Part shown: positions 1 to 7,276 of the stretch, piece after piece
How the letters are laid out: each line of letters starts with the position of its first letter
How positions within the stretch are numbered: position 1 is the stretch's first letter
Origin: an uncultured bacterium
GTDB lineage: Bacteria; Bacillota; Clostridia; Lachnospirales; Lachnospiraceae
Reading direction: 5' to 3'
NCBI GenBank assembly: GCA_905214855.1
Contig: CAJMNU010000064.1
Coordinates: forward strand, 1 to 8,662
DNA length: 8,662 bases
Translations under genes and position numbers: made by a program
Notes under the pieces: model-generated
Told to the model about the DNA's origin: nothing
What the model saw: only the letters and a program-made list of their open reading frames with translations
The model's database searches: none

Positions 1-2363
1 TCTTAAGGGCTGCTTTGGAGATCCTCAATAAAGATTTTACATATGAGGGAATGTTCCGATATTTTAAGACTGGATTTGTGACAGAGGATCAGGAAAAACT
101 GTGCCGTATGGAAAATTATGTGATCGCTTTGGGAATACGGGGATATTCCAGATGGTCTTCTGTGTGGGAGTATCAATATAGAGGTTCTGAGGGATTTGAC
201 ATGGAGCAGATGAATCAGTTCCGTGAAAATCTGATGCAGCCTCTTGTTCATCTTCGTATGGGATTAAAGAAGAATGGAACCGTGAGAGAATGGCTGAAGG
301 CATTGGTAGGACTTTTGGAAGAGCTTGAGGTGGAACAGCAGCTGGCTCAAAAAAAGCAGGAATTTGAACAGAGACAGGAATGGGGGCTTGCAAAGGAATA
401 TGGACAGGTATATGGGCTTTTGATGGAATTGTTTGACAGACTTGCTGGTCTTTTAGGAGAAGAGAAATTGTCAAGAAAAGAATTTTCCGACATTTTGGAT
501 GCGGGATTAGCAGAGCTGAAAGTTGGTCTGATACCGGCATGTGTGGACAGAGTGGTAGTCGGAAATGTAAAGAGAACCCGTACTGGTCAGGTAAAAGTCC
601 TGTTTTTTCTTGGTATCAATGAGGGAAAAGTACCATTTGTAAAAGAAAATGGAGGTGTCTTATCAGAGCGTGAACGGCAGCTCTTTGAGGAACATCATAT
701 GGAACTTGCTCCTTCTGTCAGAGAAGATGGATTTGAACAGCAATTTTATCTCTATCTGACTATGACAAAGCCATCTGACAGGTTGTATCTTTCCTATGCA
801 ATGCTGTCTCCTTCCGGAAAAAGCCGCCGACCATCTTTTTTGATCGCACAGATGAAGAAAATGTTTCCTCTGTTAAAAACGGAAAATACCCGTGAGATGG
901 AAAAAAAGGCAGAAATCTATACCAGACAGGATGCTTGGGATCTGCTTTGTGAGGGGCTGCGTGAGAAAAAAGCGGTGGAAAAAGATACAGAGTTTTTAGA
1001 GCTGTATCGGTGGATGTTTGAAGAGAATGATTCAAGGCAAGAGACACTGCGTTTGCTGGATGCAGCTTCCTATTCTTATCAGGGAGAGAAGGGGATCGGA
1101 AAGGCAGCGGCAAAAGCGGTGTATGGCACTGTTTTACAGGGAAGTGTGACAAGACTGGAACAGTTTGCCTCCTGTGCCTATGCACATTTTTTGAAATATG
1201 GTCTGGAACTTTCTGCACGTCAGGAATATAAACTGGAGGCAATCGATATCGGTAATCTTTTCCATAATTCCATTGAGATGTTTTTTGGAGAGATGAAGAA
1301 AAGAAATCTTCCTTTTCGGGATCTGACAAAGAAGCAGAGAGAGGAAATGGTTTCCTTCTGTGTACAAAATTGTGCAAAAGAATACGGGAATACCATTTTA
1401 TCCAGTTCCGCACGCAATGCATGGCTTGCAGGAAGAGTGGAGCGGATCACAGATAGGACGATCTGGGCTTTATGTGAGCAGTTAAAAAAAGGAGATTTTG
1501 AGCCATCTGGCATGGAAGTCAGTTTTTCATTCGCAGATAATCTGAAAGCGATGCGGATCGCATTGTCAGAGGAGGAAGAGTTGAGACTGAAAGGAAGGAT
1601 CGACCGCTTGGATGTGTGTGAGGATGAAGACCATGTTTATGTCAAGATCATCGACTACAAATCAGGCAGTACAGGGTTTGATCTTGCTGCATTCTATAGG
1701 GGAACACAGTTACAGCTTGTTGTATATCTGGACGCCGTGATGGAGATGCAGGAGAAGAGAACAGATAAAGAAGTCATCCCAGCAGGTATTTTTTATTATA
1801 ATATCGGAGATCCTGTCGTGGAGGCAGAGGCAGGAGAGATACCTACAAAAGAAGAAGCAGAGGAACAGATGTTAAAGGCACTGAGGATGAATGGTCTGGT
1901 AAACAGCAAACTGGAAGTGATCCGCCATCTGGATCATTCCATAAAGGAAGAATCTGATGTCATTCCAGTTGTTCTAAAAAATGGTCTGGTACAGGAAGGG
2001 CGTTCCAGCGTTGCAAATGCAGAACGTTTTGAACTGTTGAGACAATTTGCCAGAGAAAAACTCAAAACTATGGGACAGGAGATCTTAGAGGGAAAAGATG
2101 AGGCACGTCCTGTCAAACAGGGAATGAGAACAGCCTGTGATTACTGTCCATATCATCCGGTTTGTGGATTTGATTTAAAGACAGATGGTTTTTCTTACAG
2201 AGTATTTCCTAAAACAACACCGGAGGAGGTCTGGAAAGAGATGGAGAAAAATTGCGGCAATCTGGATGAGAGAGAGAAAATTGCAGATTCTGATGAGAAA
2301 CTGTATGAGAACAGGAAAACTCAGGATAATGAAGGGGAAGAAAAGAAAGGGGAAAATGCATGA
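1..2363 (+). CDS. addB: AddB, ATP-dependent helicase/deoxyribonuclease subunit B (5'-truncated by window edge)
   Basis: This is the C-terminal part of AddB. AddB pairs with AddA to process double-strand breaks: it contributes Chi recognition and the nuclease that cuts the 5'-ending strand. The frame is open from base 3, so about 786 residues are visible; AddB is usually about 1,150 residues, so the N-terminal third, including any Walker A, lies upstream. Numbering from the TTG at 15, a RecB-type nuclease domain shows GNLFH with H417, D530 in GRIDRLD, and D547-Y548-K549. Four cysteines typical of the AddB iron-sulfur cluster are present: C387 in FASCAY, then C708, C711 and C717 in a C-x2-C-x5-C arrangement. 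After this the protein ends in a charged tail of about 45 residues rich in E, K and N. The stop TGA overlaps the addA start. No frameshift is seen. The TTG at 15 is an internal codon and not a credible start. Identification is firm. Confidence 0.95.
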   Translation, partial: LRAALEILNKDFTYEGMFRYFKTGFVTEDQEKLCRMENYVIALGIRGYSRWSSVWEYQYRGSEGFDMEQMNQFRENLMQPLVHLRMGLKKNGTVREWLKALVGLLEELEVEQQLAQKKQEFEQRQEWGLAKEYGQVYGLLMELFDRLAGLLGEEKLSRKEFSDILDAGLAELKVGLIPACVDRVVVGNVKRTRTGQVKVLFFLGINEGKVPFVKENGGVLSERERQLFEEHHMELAPSVREDGFEQQFYLYLTMTKPSDRLYLSYAMLSPSGKSRRPSFLIAQMKKMFPLLKTENTREMEKKAEIYTRQDAWDLLCEGLREKKAVEKDTEFLELYRWMFEENDSRQETLRLLDAASYSYQGEKGIGKAAAKAVYGTVLQGSVTRLEQFASCAYAHFLKYGLELSARQEYKLEAIDIGNLFHNSIEMFFGEMKKRNLPFRDLTKKQREEMVSFCVQNCAKEYGNTILSSSARNAWLAGRVERITDRTIWALCEQLKKGDFEPSGMEVSFSFADNLKAMRIALSEEEELRLKGRIDRLDVCEDEDHVYVKIIDYKSGSTGFDLAAFYRGTQLQLVVYLDAVMEMQEKRTDKEVIPAGIFYYNIGDPVVEAEAGEIPTKEEAEEQMLKALRMNGLVNSKLEVIRHLDHSIKEESDVIPVVLKNGLVQEGRSSVANAERFELLRQFAREKLKTMGQEILEGKDEARPVKQGMRTACDYCPYHPVCGFDLKTDGFSYRVFPKTTPEEVWKEMEKNCGNLDEREKIADSDEKLYENRKTQDNEGEEKKGENA
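2344..2352 (+). promoter_or_regulatory. addA ribosome binding site inside the addB tail, with ATGA start/stop overlap
   Basis: A purine-rich AGAAAGGGG stretch lies 7 bases before the addA ATG at 2360. That ATG shares four bases (ATGA, 2360-2363) with the addB stop codon. The layout is the classic one for translational coupling of two subunits needed in equal amounts. Coupling is inferred; the overlap and the purine-rich motif are seen directly. Confidence 0.7.
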
Positions 2364-5300
2364 GCGGTGTATCATGGACAAAAGACCAAGAGAGAGTGAT
2401 TCGTACACATGACCGAAATCTGTTGGTATCGGCAGCAGCGGGGAGCGGAAAGACAGCGGTGTTGGTACAGCGCATTGTCGATATGGTCACAGATGAAGAG
2501 AATCCGATGGATGTAGATGAACTTTTGGTAGTGACATTTACCAATGCGGCAGCATCTGAGATGAGAGAGAGAGTAGCTGATGCATTGGCAAAACTTTTGG
2601 ATGAAAATCCACAAAACCGCCATGTAAAGCGTCAAAATACCTTGATCCATCAAGCGCAGATCACGACGATAGACAGTTTTTGCCTGTATGTGATACGAAA
2701 TTATTTTAATCAGCTAGATATCGATCCCTCTTTTCGTATTGGAGATGAAGGAGAGTTGAGGCTGCTCCTTGCAGATGTGATGGAAGAGATGCTGGAAGAG
2801 CATTATCAAAAAGGGGATAAAGATTTTGCAGATTTTGTGGAGACTTATTCCAGAGGGAAGGCAGACAGTGGGATTGATGAGTATATTTATCAGGTCGTAG
2901 AGTTTGCCAGAAGTACTCCATGGCCACAGAAATGGATGAAGGCTTGTGAAAAAGAAATCGCAGTCGAGAGTGAGGAGAAACTGGAAAAGACATCATGGAT
3001 GGCATATCTTCTGGAGGATGTGAGAAGACAGGCAGGGGAGCTGCTTGGACTTGTGGAAGAGGCGAAAGAGATCTGCATGGAAGAAGATGGTCCGCAGCCG
3101 TATCTTGCAGCATTTTTGGATGATGAAATACTGATAAAGCGCATACAGGGAGCGGAAACATATCAGGAACTTTCAGAGATTTTGGTGAATGCCTCATCCC
3201 TGACCCGTCTGAAAGCGGTGAGGAGCAAGGAGGTAGATCCCTATAAGAAGGAAGAGGCATCATCGATCCGTACACAGGTAAAACAGATTCTTACCAAAAT
3301 GAAAAAATTGTATGCATCGGGGAGCTGTTCGGATGTTGTAGCTTCTATGAAAGGCAGCCAAAAGGCAGTCCTGACTCTGTTATCTTTGGCTCAAGAATTT
3401 GAACAGCGTTATCAGGAAGCCAAAAAAGAGAAAAATCTGGTGGATTTCTCGGATTTGGAGCATTTTGCAATCCAAATTCTTCTAAGAGAGGGCGAAAATG
3501 GAGAGATAGAGCCTACAGAAGCAGCAAAACAACTTTCTGCCCAGTACCGTGAAATCTTGATCGACGAGTATCAGGACAGTAATCTGGTACAGGAGACGCT
3601 TTTGAACAGCATTTCCAGAGAGAGAGAACATACCCCTAACATGTTTATGGTGGGGGATGTGAAACAGAGTATTTATCGGTTTCGTCTGGCACGTCCGGAA
3701 TTGTTTATGAAAAAGTATGAAACCTATACCACAGAGGAGAGTTTGTACCAGAAGATCGAGCTGCATCAGAATTTTAGAAGCCGCAGGGAGATTTTGGAGA
3801 GTGCCAATCAAGTGTTTTGGAAATTGATGATCCGTGCTGTTGGAGGGATCGCATATACAAAAGAACATGCCTTGTATCCGGGAGCGGATTTTTTGCCACT
3901 TCCAGATGGAGAGAATGAAGCATACAGGACAGAACTTCTTCTCTGTGATACGACACAGAGTAATGTGGTTTTACCAGATGGGAATGCACAGGAAGAAAAG
4001 ATACTTCAAGATCGGGAAGAGTTTACAGCGAAGGAAGCAGAGGCACATATGGTGGCACAGGAAATTCTGCGCCTGACAGATCCTAAAACAGGGATGATGG
4101 TCTGGGATAAGAAAGAAAAAAAGTACAGAAGAGCCAGATATCAGGATATCGCTGTGCTTTCACGCAGTATGGCAGGATGGGCAGAGATCTTTACCAATGT
4201 GTTTATGAACTGTGAGATACCGGCAATTGCTGAGACAAGAACAGGATATTTTAATACCATAGAGGTAGAAACTATTCTGAGTTTTCTGGCTGTCTTGGAT
4301 AATCCAATGCAGGATATTCCGCTGGCAGCAGTGATGCATTCTCCAATAGGAAACTTTTCAGATACCGAGATGGCGGAATTGATGGCATCTTATAAGAAGA
4401 TGCCACAAAAAGGGGAAGACAGAGGACTGTATGGAGCTTTTTTGGCTGCTTTATATGGTGTGTCTAAAAAGAGAGAACAGGCTTTGGAAACAAAGATAGC
4501 AAAAGAGATCGAAGGAAAAGAGGATGCCACAGAGTGGGAGATCTATGAGACTTGGATGCAGGAGTGGGATACGCAGAAAGAAGAGGAAGGAAACGAAGTA
4601 CAGGAAGTAGAGACAGAGGAAGAGATAAAGGAAGAGATAAAAGAAGACACAGAGAAGGTATTTCCAAATGTGTCAGAGCAGGTCAGAAAGAAATTGGAGG
4701 ATTTGGAAGAATTGCTGCGATATTTCAGAAAAAAGGCACAATACTTGCCGATCCATGAACTTTTATATTGTATCTATGAGGAGACAGGATATTACCGATA
4801 TGTATCTGCCATGCCGGCAGGTCAGGTTCGTGCCGCCAATCTGGATATGCTGGCAGAGAAAGCCGCAGCGTATGAGTCTACAAGTTACAGGGGAGTCTTT
4901 CATTTTATCCGTTATATCGAAAAACTGAAAAGTTATGATACAGATTTTGGTGAGGCATCCTTGACAGGAGAGGAAGACAATGCCGTTCGGATGATGAGTA
5001 TTCACAAAAGTAAAGGTCTGGAATTTCCAATCGTATTTTTGGTGGGCATGGCAAAAAAATTCAACCGCATGGATCTGTATCGGAAAGTACTGATCGATCC
5101 AGAGTTGGGGGTGGCTGCAGATTATTTTGATGTGCAGAACAGGATCCGTTATACTACCTTGAAAAAACAAGTATTGAAGAGAAGGCTGGAAATTGAAAAT
5201 CTGGGGGAGGAGCTCAGAGTTCTCTACGTTGCTATGACCCGTGCAAAAGAAAAGCTGATCATGACAGCAGCGTGTTCGGGGATGGAAAAGCGTGTGGAAA

Positions 5301-6352
5301 AATGGGCAGGAAAAAACAGAGAAAGTTTGCTGTTTACCACAGTGGCATCCGCAGAACATAATCTGGACTGGATTTTGATGAGCCTGCCTGGCGATATCCA
5401 AAAAATCACTACTCAGAAAGGAACGGTTTCTTTTGGATGGATTGATGTCAGAACGATTTTGCTTGAGGAATTGGTAGAGGGAGAAGTACTGCAGCAGGCA
5501 CAGAGAAAACTCCTGAAAGAAGAATTGATGCAGTTTGATACGAAAAAAGAATACAGCAGATCTATGCGCAGGCAGCTGGAAGAAGTGATGGGATTTCAGT
5601 ATCCTTATGAGGCGGATATTACTCTTCATACCAAAATGGCGGTATCAGAATTGAAAAAAATGACGTACCAGATGGATACAGAGGAAGCAGCATGGCTGCC
5701 GACTCTTCCAGAATTTATGAAAGGAACAAAGGCATTTTCTGAAGAGGAAGATGTGGATGAGGAACTTTTAAAAGAAGCAGAGAAGGAGGAAGAGAAAAAG
5801 AAGCGTATGGCAGCAGCTGCTGCAAGAGGTACAATGTATCATCATGTATTAGAGCTTCTTCCATTAGAACAGATCACACAGGAGCAGAGGGAAGAGGAGA
5901 TGATAGCATGGATCACACAGGAGATCCAGAGACTGTGTGAGATGGGAAGGATCACACAAGAGGAAAGCGAGATCGTGGAATACCGTGCATTGGCTAGATT
6001 TCTTCTCTCAGCACTTGGAGAAAGAATGATAAAGGCGGCTAAAGCAGGAAAACTATATCGGGAAAAGCAGTTTGTGATGGGGATTCCGGCAAAGGAGATC
6101 CCAAATCTTGCAGAGTCTGATGAATTGGTAGTGGTACAGGGAATCATAGATGCATGGTTTGTAGAAGATGGTCAGATCATTCTTTTGGATTATAAGACAG
6201 ATCGAATCCGAAGAGGACAGGAAGATGTTCTGCGTGAACGGTATCATACACAGCTAGAGTATTACAAAAAAGCCTTACAGCAGATGACGGGAATGCAGGT
6301 GAAAGAAACTTGGATCTATTCTATTGCGATTCAGCAGGCGATTGCATTGTAG
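2360..6352 (+). CDS. addA: AddA, ATP-dependent helicase/nuclease subunit A
   Basis: AddA is the SF1A (UvrD/RecB-like) 3'-5' helicase of AddAB, with a C-terminal nuclease that cuts the 3'-ending strand until Chi is met. All helicase motifs are visible: Q10, Walker A AAAGSGKT (25-32, K31), Ia VTFTNAAA (58-65), II IDEYQD (401-406), III GDVKQSIYRFR (432-442), IV QNFRSR (470-475), V SIHKSKGLEF (880-889), and VI LYVAMTRA (955-962, R961). The nuclease domain shows RGTMYH (H1161), D1264, D1277-Y1278-K1279 and the Y-x2-Q-x2-YY motif at 1295-1302. At 1,330 residues it is longer than the roughly 1,200-1,250 usual for the family. The excess sits mainly in an acidic insertion at about 700-771, which includes EEIKEEIK (754-761). 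A second acidic/lysine linker (about 1130-1150) precedes the nuclease domain. The ATG at 2360 is chosen for its ribosome binding site and the correct distance to the Q motif. The gene ends at a probable terminator. Confidence 0.97.
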   Translation: MSGVSWTKDQERVIRTHDRNLLVSAAAGSGKTAVLVQRIVDMVTDEENPMDVDELLVVTFTNAAASEMRERVADALAKLLDENPQNRHVKRQNTLIHQAQITTIDSFCLYVIRNYFNQLDIDPSFRIGDEGELRLLLADVMEEMLEEHYQKGDKDFADFVETYSRGKADSGIDEYIYQVVEFARSTPWPQKWMKACEKEIAVESEEKLEKTSWMAYLLEDVRRQAGELLGLVEEAKEICMEEDGPQPYLAAFLDDEILIKRIQGAETYQELSEILVNASSLTRLKAVRSKEVDPYKKEEASSIRTQVKQILTKMKKLYASGSCSDVVASMKGSQKAVLTLLSLAQEFEQRYQEAKKEKNLVDFSDLEHFAIQILLREGENGEIEPTEAAKQLSAQYREILIDEYQDSNLVQETLLNSISREREHTPNMFMVGDVKQSIYRFRLARPELFMKKYETYTTEESLYQKIELHQNFRSRREILESANQVFWKLMIRAVGGIAYTKEHALYPGADFLPLPDGENEAYRTELLLCDTTQSNVVLPDGNAQEEKILQDREEFTAKEAEAHMVAQEILRLTDPKTGMMVWDKKEKKYRRARYQDIAVLSRSMAGWAEIFTNVFMNCEIPAIAETRTGYFNTIEVETILSFLAVLDNPMQDIPLAAVMHSPIGNFSDTEMAELMASYKKMPQKGEDRGLYGAFLAALYGVSKKREQALETKIAKEIEGKEDATEWEIYETWMQEWDTQKEEEGNEVQEVETEEEIKEEIKEDTEKVFPNVSEQVRKKLEDLEELLRYFRKKAQYLPIHELLYCIYEETGYYRYVSAMPAGQVRAANLDMLAEKAAAYESTSYRGVFHFIRYIEKLKSYDTDFGEASLTGEEDNAVRMMSIHKSKGLEFPIVFLVGMAKKFNRMDLYRKVLIDPELGVAADYFDVQNRIRYTTLKKQVLKRRLEIENLGEELRVLYVAMTRAKEKLIMTAACSGMEKRVEKWAGKNRESLLFTTVASAEHNLDWILMSLPGDIQKITTQKGTVSFGWIDVRTILLEELVEGEVLQQAQRKLLKEELMQFDTKKEYSRSMRRQLEEVMGFQYPYEADITLHTKMAVSELKKMTYQMDTEEAAWLPTLPEFMKGTKAFSEEEDVDEELLKEAEKEEEKKKRMAAAAARGTMYHHVLELLPLEQITQEQREEEMIAWITQEIQRLCEMGRITQEESEIVEYRALARFLLSALGERMIKAAKAGKLYREKQFVMGIPAKEIPNLAESDELVVVQGIIDAWFVEDGQIILLDYKTDRIRRGQEDVLRERYHTQLEYYKKALQQMTGMQVKETWIYSIAIQQAIAL
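4568..4675 (+). other. Acidic low-complexity insertion in AddA with a 12-base tandem repeat
   Basis: Within addA, residues 737-772 are dominated by glutamate (EEEGNEVQEVETEEE and so on). They include two adjacent 12-base units, GAAGAGATAAAG at 4619-4630 and GAAGAGATAAAA at 4631-4642, which differ only at the last base and encode EEIK-EEIK. The reading frame stays open and the conserved family sequence (LEDLEELLRYFRKKAQYLPIHELL) resumes right after. The segment lies between helicase motifs IV and V, in the part corresponding to the 2B subdomain of the UvrD/RecB fold. It looks like a surface loop that has grown by short duplication. Confidence 0.7.
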
Positions 6353-6355
6353 GTG

Positions 6356-6406
6356 AAAAAAGGGATGGGGGATATCACTTATATCGGCGATATCCCCCGT
6401 CTTTTT
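6356..6406. terminator. Bidirectional rho-independent terminator between addA and the convergent gene
   Basis: A perfect 10-base inverted repeat, GGGGGATATC at 6367-6376 and GATATCCCCC at 6389-6398, encloses a 12-base loop. The stem can be lengthened through GGGA/GTCT with some wobble pairs. It is flanked by six A residues (6356-6361) on the left and five T residues (6402-6406) on the right. Each strand therefore gives a G/C-rich hairpin followed by a U run, immediately after the stop codons of addA (plus, 6352) and the minus-strand gene (6415). This is what a terminator shared by convergent genes looks like. Confidence 0.9.
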
Positions 6407-6414
6407 ACAAAACT

Positions 6415-7053
6415 TTATGATATGTCTCCAGACTCAGACTCTGCAACAATTAGTTCTTTTGCGTATGGCAGGGTGAGAACCCAATCACAGAAGGTGTGCC
6501 ATTCTTCCAATTTGTGATTTCTTCTGGCAAAATACATATTGACCAGAGTTTCGTAGTTGAACGTACAGGTACGCATCTGCTGGTAACTGGATGGAAGAAG
6601 CTGGATTAAGTCATACCAGTCTTCTTTGTTTTTGCTTTCCATATAGCGAAGACGGATCTCTTCCAGCTTTTCTACTGTCAACTGGAGAAAAGCAAGAGAG
6701 TTTTCAGTCAGGTGGTCATGGCTGAAGTCATCTAAAGAAAACGGTTTGCTGTGGATCTTATGCATCGTGCTGGTAGAATTTGCCACAGTAGCGACTTTAT
6801 AGGTATCATATTTTTTCCACCAATAAAACGGAGCTGTGATGTCGACAGAGACGAAAACCTGACGCAGAAATTTGCGGTGGTCGCTCCCTGCTTTACGCAG
6901 GCGAACTGCAAGTCCCAGATCGTTTGGACCTAACACATAGTCTCCATTTTCGTCATAGTAGCTATCCATTCTATTCCAGCTGTTCATAGGGTTTCTGGCA
7001 CCACGGATGGCATTTTCCAGATTCATGACACTGGTGCGTTCAATCTGAATCAT
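6415..7053 (-). CDS. Conserved protein with a ThyX-like (flavin-dependent thymidylate synthase-like) sequence pattern
   Basis: A 212-residue soluble protein with no signal peptide or membrane segment. The start is the ATG at 7053 (protein MIQIERTS), 8 bases after AAGGAAG. The frame is open upstream to 7188, but that stretch holds the promoter and leader hairpins. Landmarks are AIRGARNPMNSW (15-26), AGSDHRKFLRQ (55-65), AP-YWW-DTYK (74-86), ANSTSTMHK (91-99), LLPSSYQQ (152-159), T-N-E-L-N (164, 166, 168, 170, 172) and RRNHKLEEWHTFCDW (177-191). The order resembles ThyX: the RHR-NE-S-RY block could align with DTYK...NSTSTMH, and the late LP...T-N...L...R...EW run fits the ThyX region that ends in the conserved R and AQxE stretch. 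The true RHR motif is absent, so a thymidylate synthase reaction cannot be claimed. I recognise the family as common but uncharacterised in Firmicutes and some phages. It is monocistronic, with its own promoter and terminator. The fold assignment is inference. Confidence 0.85.
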   Translation of the reverse strand: MIQIERTSVMNLENAIRGARNPMNSWNRMDSYYDENGDYVLGPNDLGLAVRLRKAGSDHRKFLRQVFVSVDITAPFYWWKKYDTYKVATVANSTSTMHKIHSKPFSLDDFSHDHLTENSLAFLQLTVEKLEEIRLRYMESKNKEDWYDLIQLLPSSYQQMRTCTFNYETLVNMYFARRNHKLEEWHTFCDWVLTLPYAKELIVAESESGDIS

Positions 7054-7061
7054 ATTGGTAT

Positions 7062-7068
7062 CTTCCTT
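7062..7068 (-). promoter_or_regulatory. Ribosome binding site that sets the start at 7053
   Basis: Read on the minus strand, AAGGAAG lies 8 bases before ATG 7053. No comparable site precedes the upstream in-frame ATG at 7188. This supports a 212-residue product over a 257-residue one. Confidence 0.75.
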
Positions 7069-7096
7069 TCTGTTCTGTTCAAAAATGTCAAAAATA

Positions 7097-7111
7097 CTGC
7101 CACAAAGGCAG
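7097..7111 (-). other. Second leader hairpin followed by a T-rich tract
   Basis: On the minus strand, CTGCC and GGCAG (5-base arms, 5-base loop TTTGT) are followed directly by TATTTTT. This has the outline of a weak intrinsic terminator inside the leader of the ThyX-like gene, about 45 bases before its start codon. The stem is short, so termination would probably be partial at best. Confidence 0.4.
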
Positions 7112-7138
7112 ACCAACAGAATAGGAGATCTGCTGGTC
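7111..7138 (-). other. First leader hairpin at the predicted 5' end of the transcript
   Basis: On the minus strand, GACCAGCAGA (7138-7129) and TCTGTTGGTC (7120-7111) form a 10-pair stem with one G-U wobble and an 8-base loop. The wobble would be an A-C mismatch on the plus strand, which favours a role in the minus-strand RNA. It starts within a few bases of the predicted transcription start and abuts the second hairpin. Confidence 0.5.
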
Positions 7139-7146
7139 TTTCGCTT

Positions 7147-7175
7147 ATTATACAGGAAAAGGAGAGACAGAACAA
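7147..7175 (-). promoter_or_regulatory. Promoter of the ThyX-like gene
   Basis: Read on the minus strand, a perfect TATAAT -10 box occupies 7152-7147. A weak -35 match, TTGTTC at 7175-7170, lies 17 bases upstream. Transcription would begin near 7140, giving a leader of about 87 bases before ATG 7053. The -10 is strong and the -35 is poor, so an activator or low basal expression is possible. Confidence 0.6.
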
Positions 7176-7215
7176 CAGAATTTGACAAAAAATCAGAAAA
7201 TGAAGGAAAGAGGGA

Positions 7216-7244
7216 TTGATATTCTATTTAGTTAATGCTAAGAT
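7216..7244 (+). promoter_or_regulatory. Extended -10 promoter of the aldose epimerase gene
   Basis: TTGATA at 7216-7221 and TAAGAT at 7239-7244 are separated by 17 bases. A TG at 7236-7237 sits one base before the -10 box, giving the extended TGn form common in Gram-positive bacteria. Transcription would start near 7251, leaving a short leader of about 26 bases. Confidence 0.6.
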
Positions 7245-7261
7245 TAAGAAATATGATGTTG

Positions 7262-7268
7262 AGGAGGT
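7262..7268 (+). promoter_or_regulatory. Strong ribosome binding site that sets the start at 7277
   Basis: AGGAGGT lies 8 bases before the ATG at 7277. The upstream in-frame ATG at 7235 overlaps the -10 promoter element and would add a non-conserved MLRLRNMMLRRLDS leader, so 7277 is preferred. Confidence 0.85.
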
Positions 7269-7276
7269 TAGATAGT

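Noticed and set aside
760..1422. A 220-codon open frame on the minus strand opposite addB
   Set aside because: Its composition (H, S, R, K and P rich) is typical of antisense shadow frames, and the plus strand clearly encodes AddB here.
2437..2459. Three closely spaced AGCGG sequences (the Bacillus subtilis Chi motif) in the AddA Walker A codons
   Set aside because: A 5-base motif is expected about eight times per strand in a window this size, and here it arises from codons for the conserved AAAGSGKT loop and its flanks. The Chi of this organism is also unknown.
4763..5629. A 288-codon open frame on the minus strand opposite addA
   Set aside because: It lies wholly inside the conserved AddA motif V/VI region on the other strand, is rich in H, F, Q and C with no recognisable domain, and has no credible ribosome binding site. 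It is a shadow of the real gene.
7086..7091. TTGACA on the minus strand as a -35 box for the ThyX-like gene
   Set aside because: The matching -10 position falls on the ribosome binding site AAGGAA, which does not resemble TATAAT.
7182..7187. Perfect TTGACA as a plus-strand -35 box
   Set aside because: No -10-like sequence occurs 16-18 bases downstream (that stretch is GGAAAG-like). The TTGATA/TAAGAT pair further on fits better.
7054..7188. N-terminal extension of the ThyX-like protein to an ATG at 7188
   Set aside because: The extension would translate the promoter -10 box and both hairpins and has no ribosome binding site, whereas ATG 7053 has AAGGAAG at a proper distance.
7235..7276. Start of the epimerase at ATG 7235
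   Set aside because: It overlaps the extended -10 element and lacks a ribosome binding site. AGGAGGT at 7262-7268 directs the ATG at 7277.
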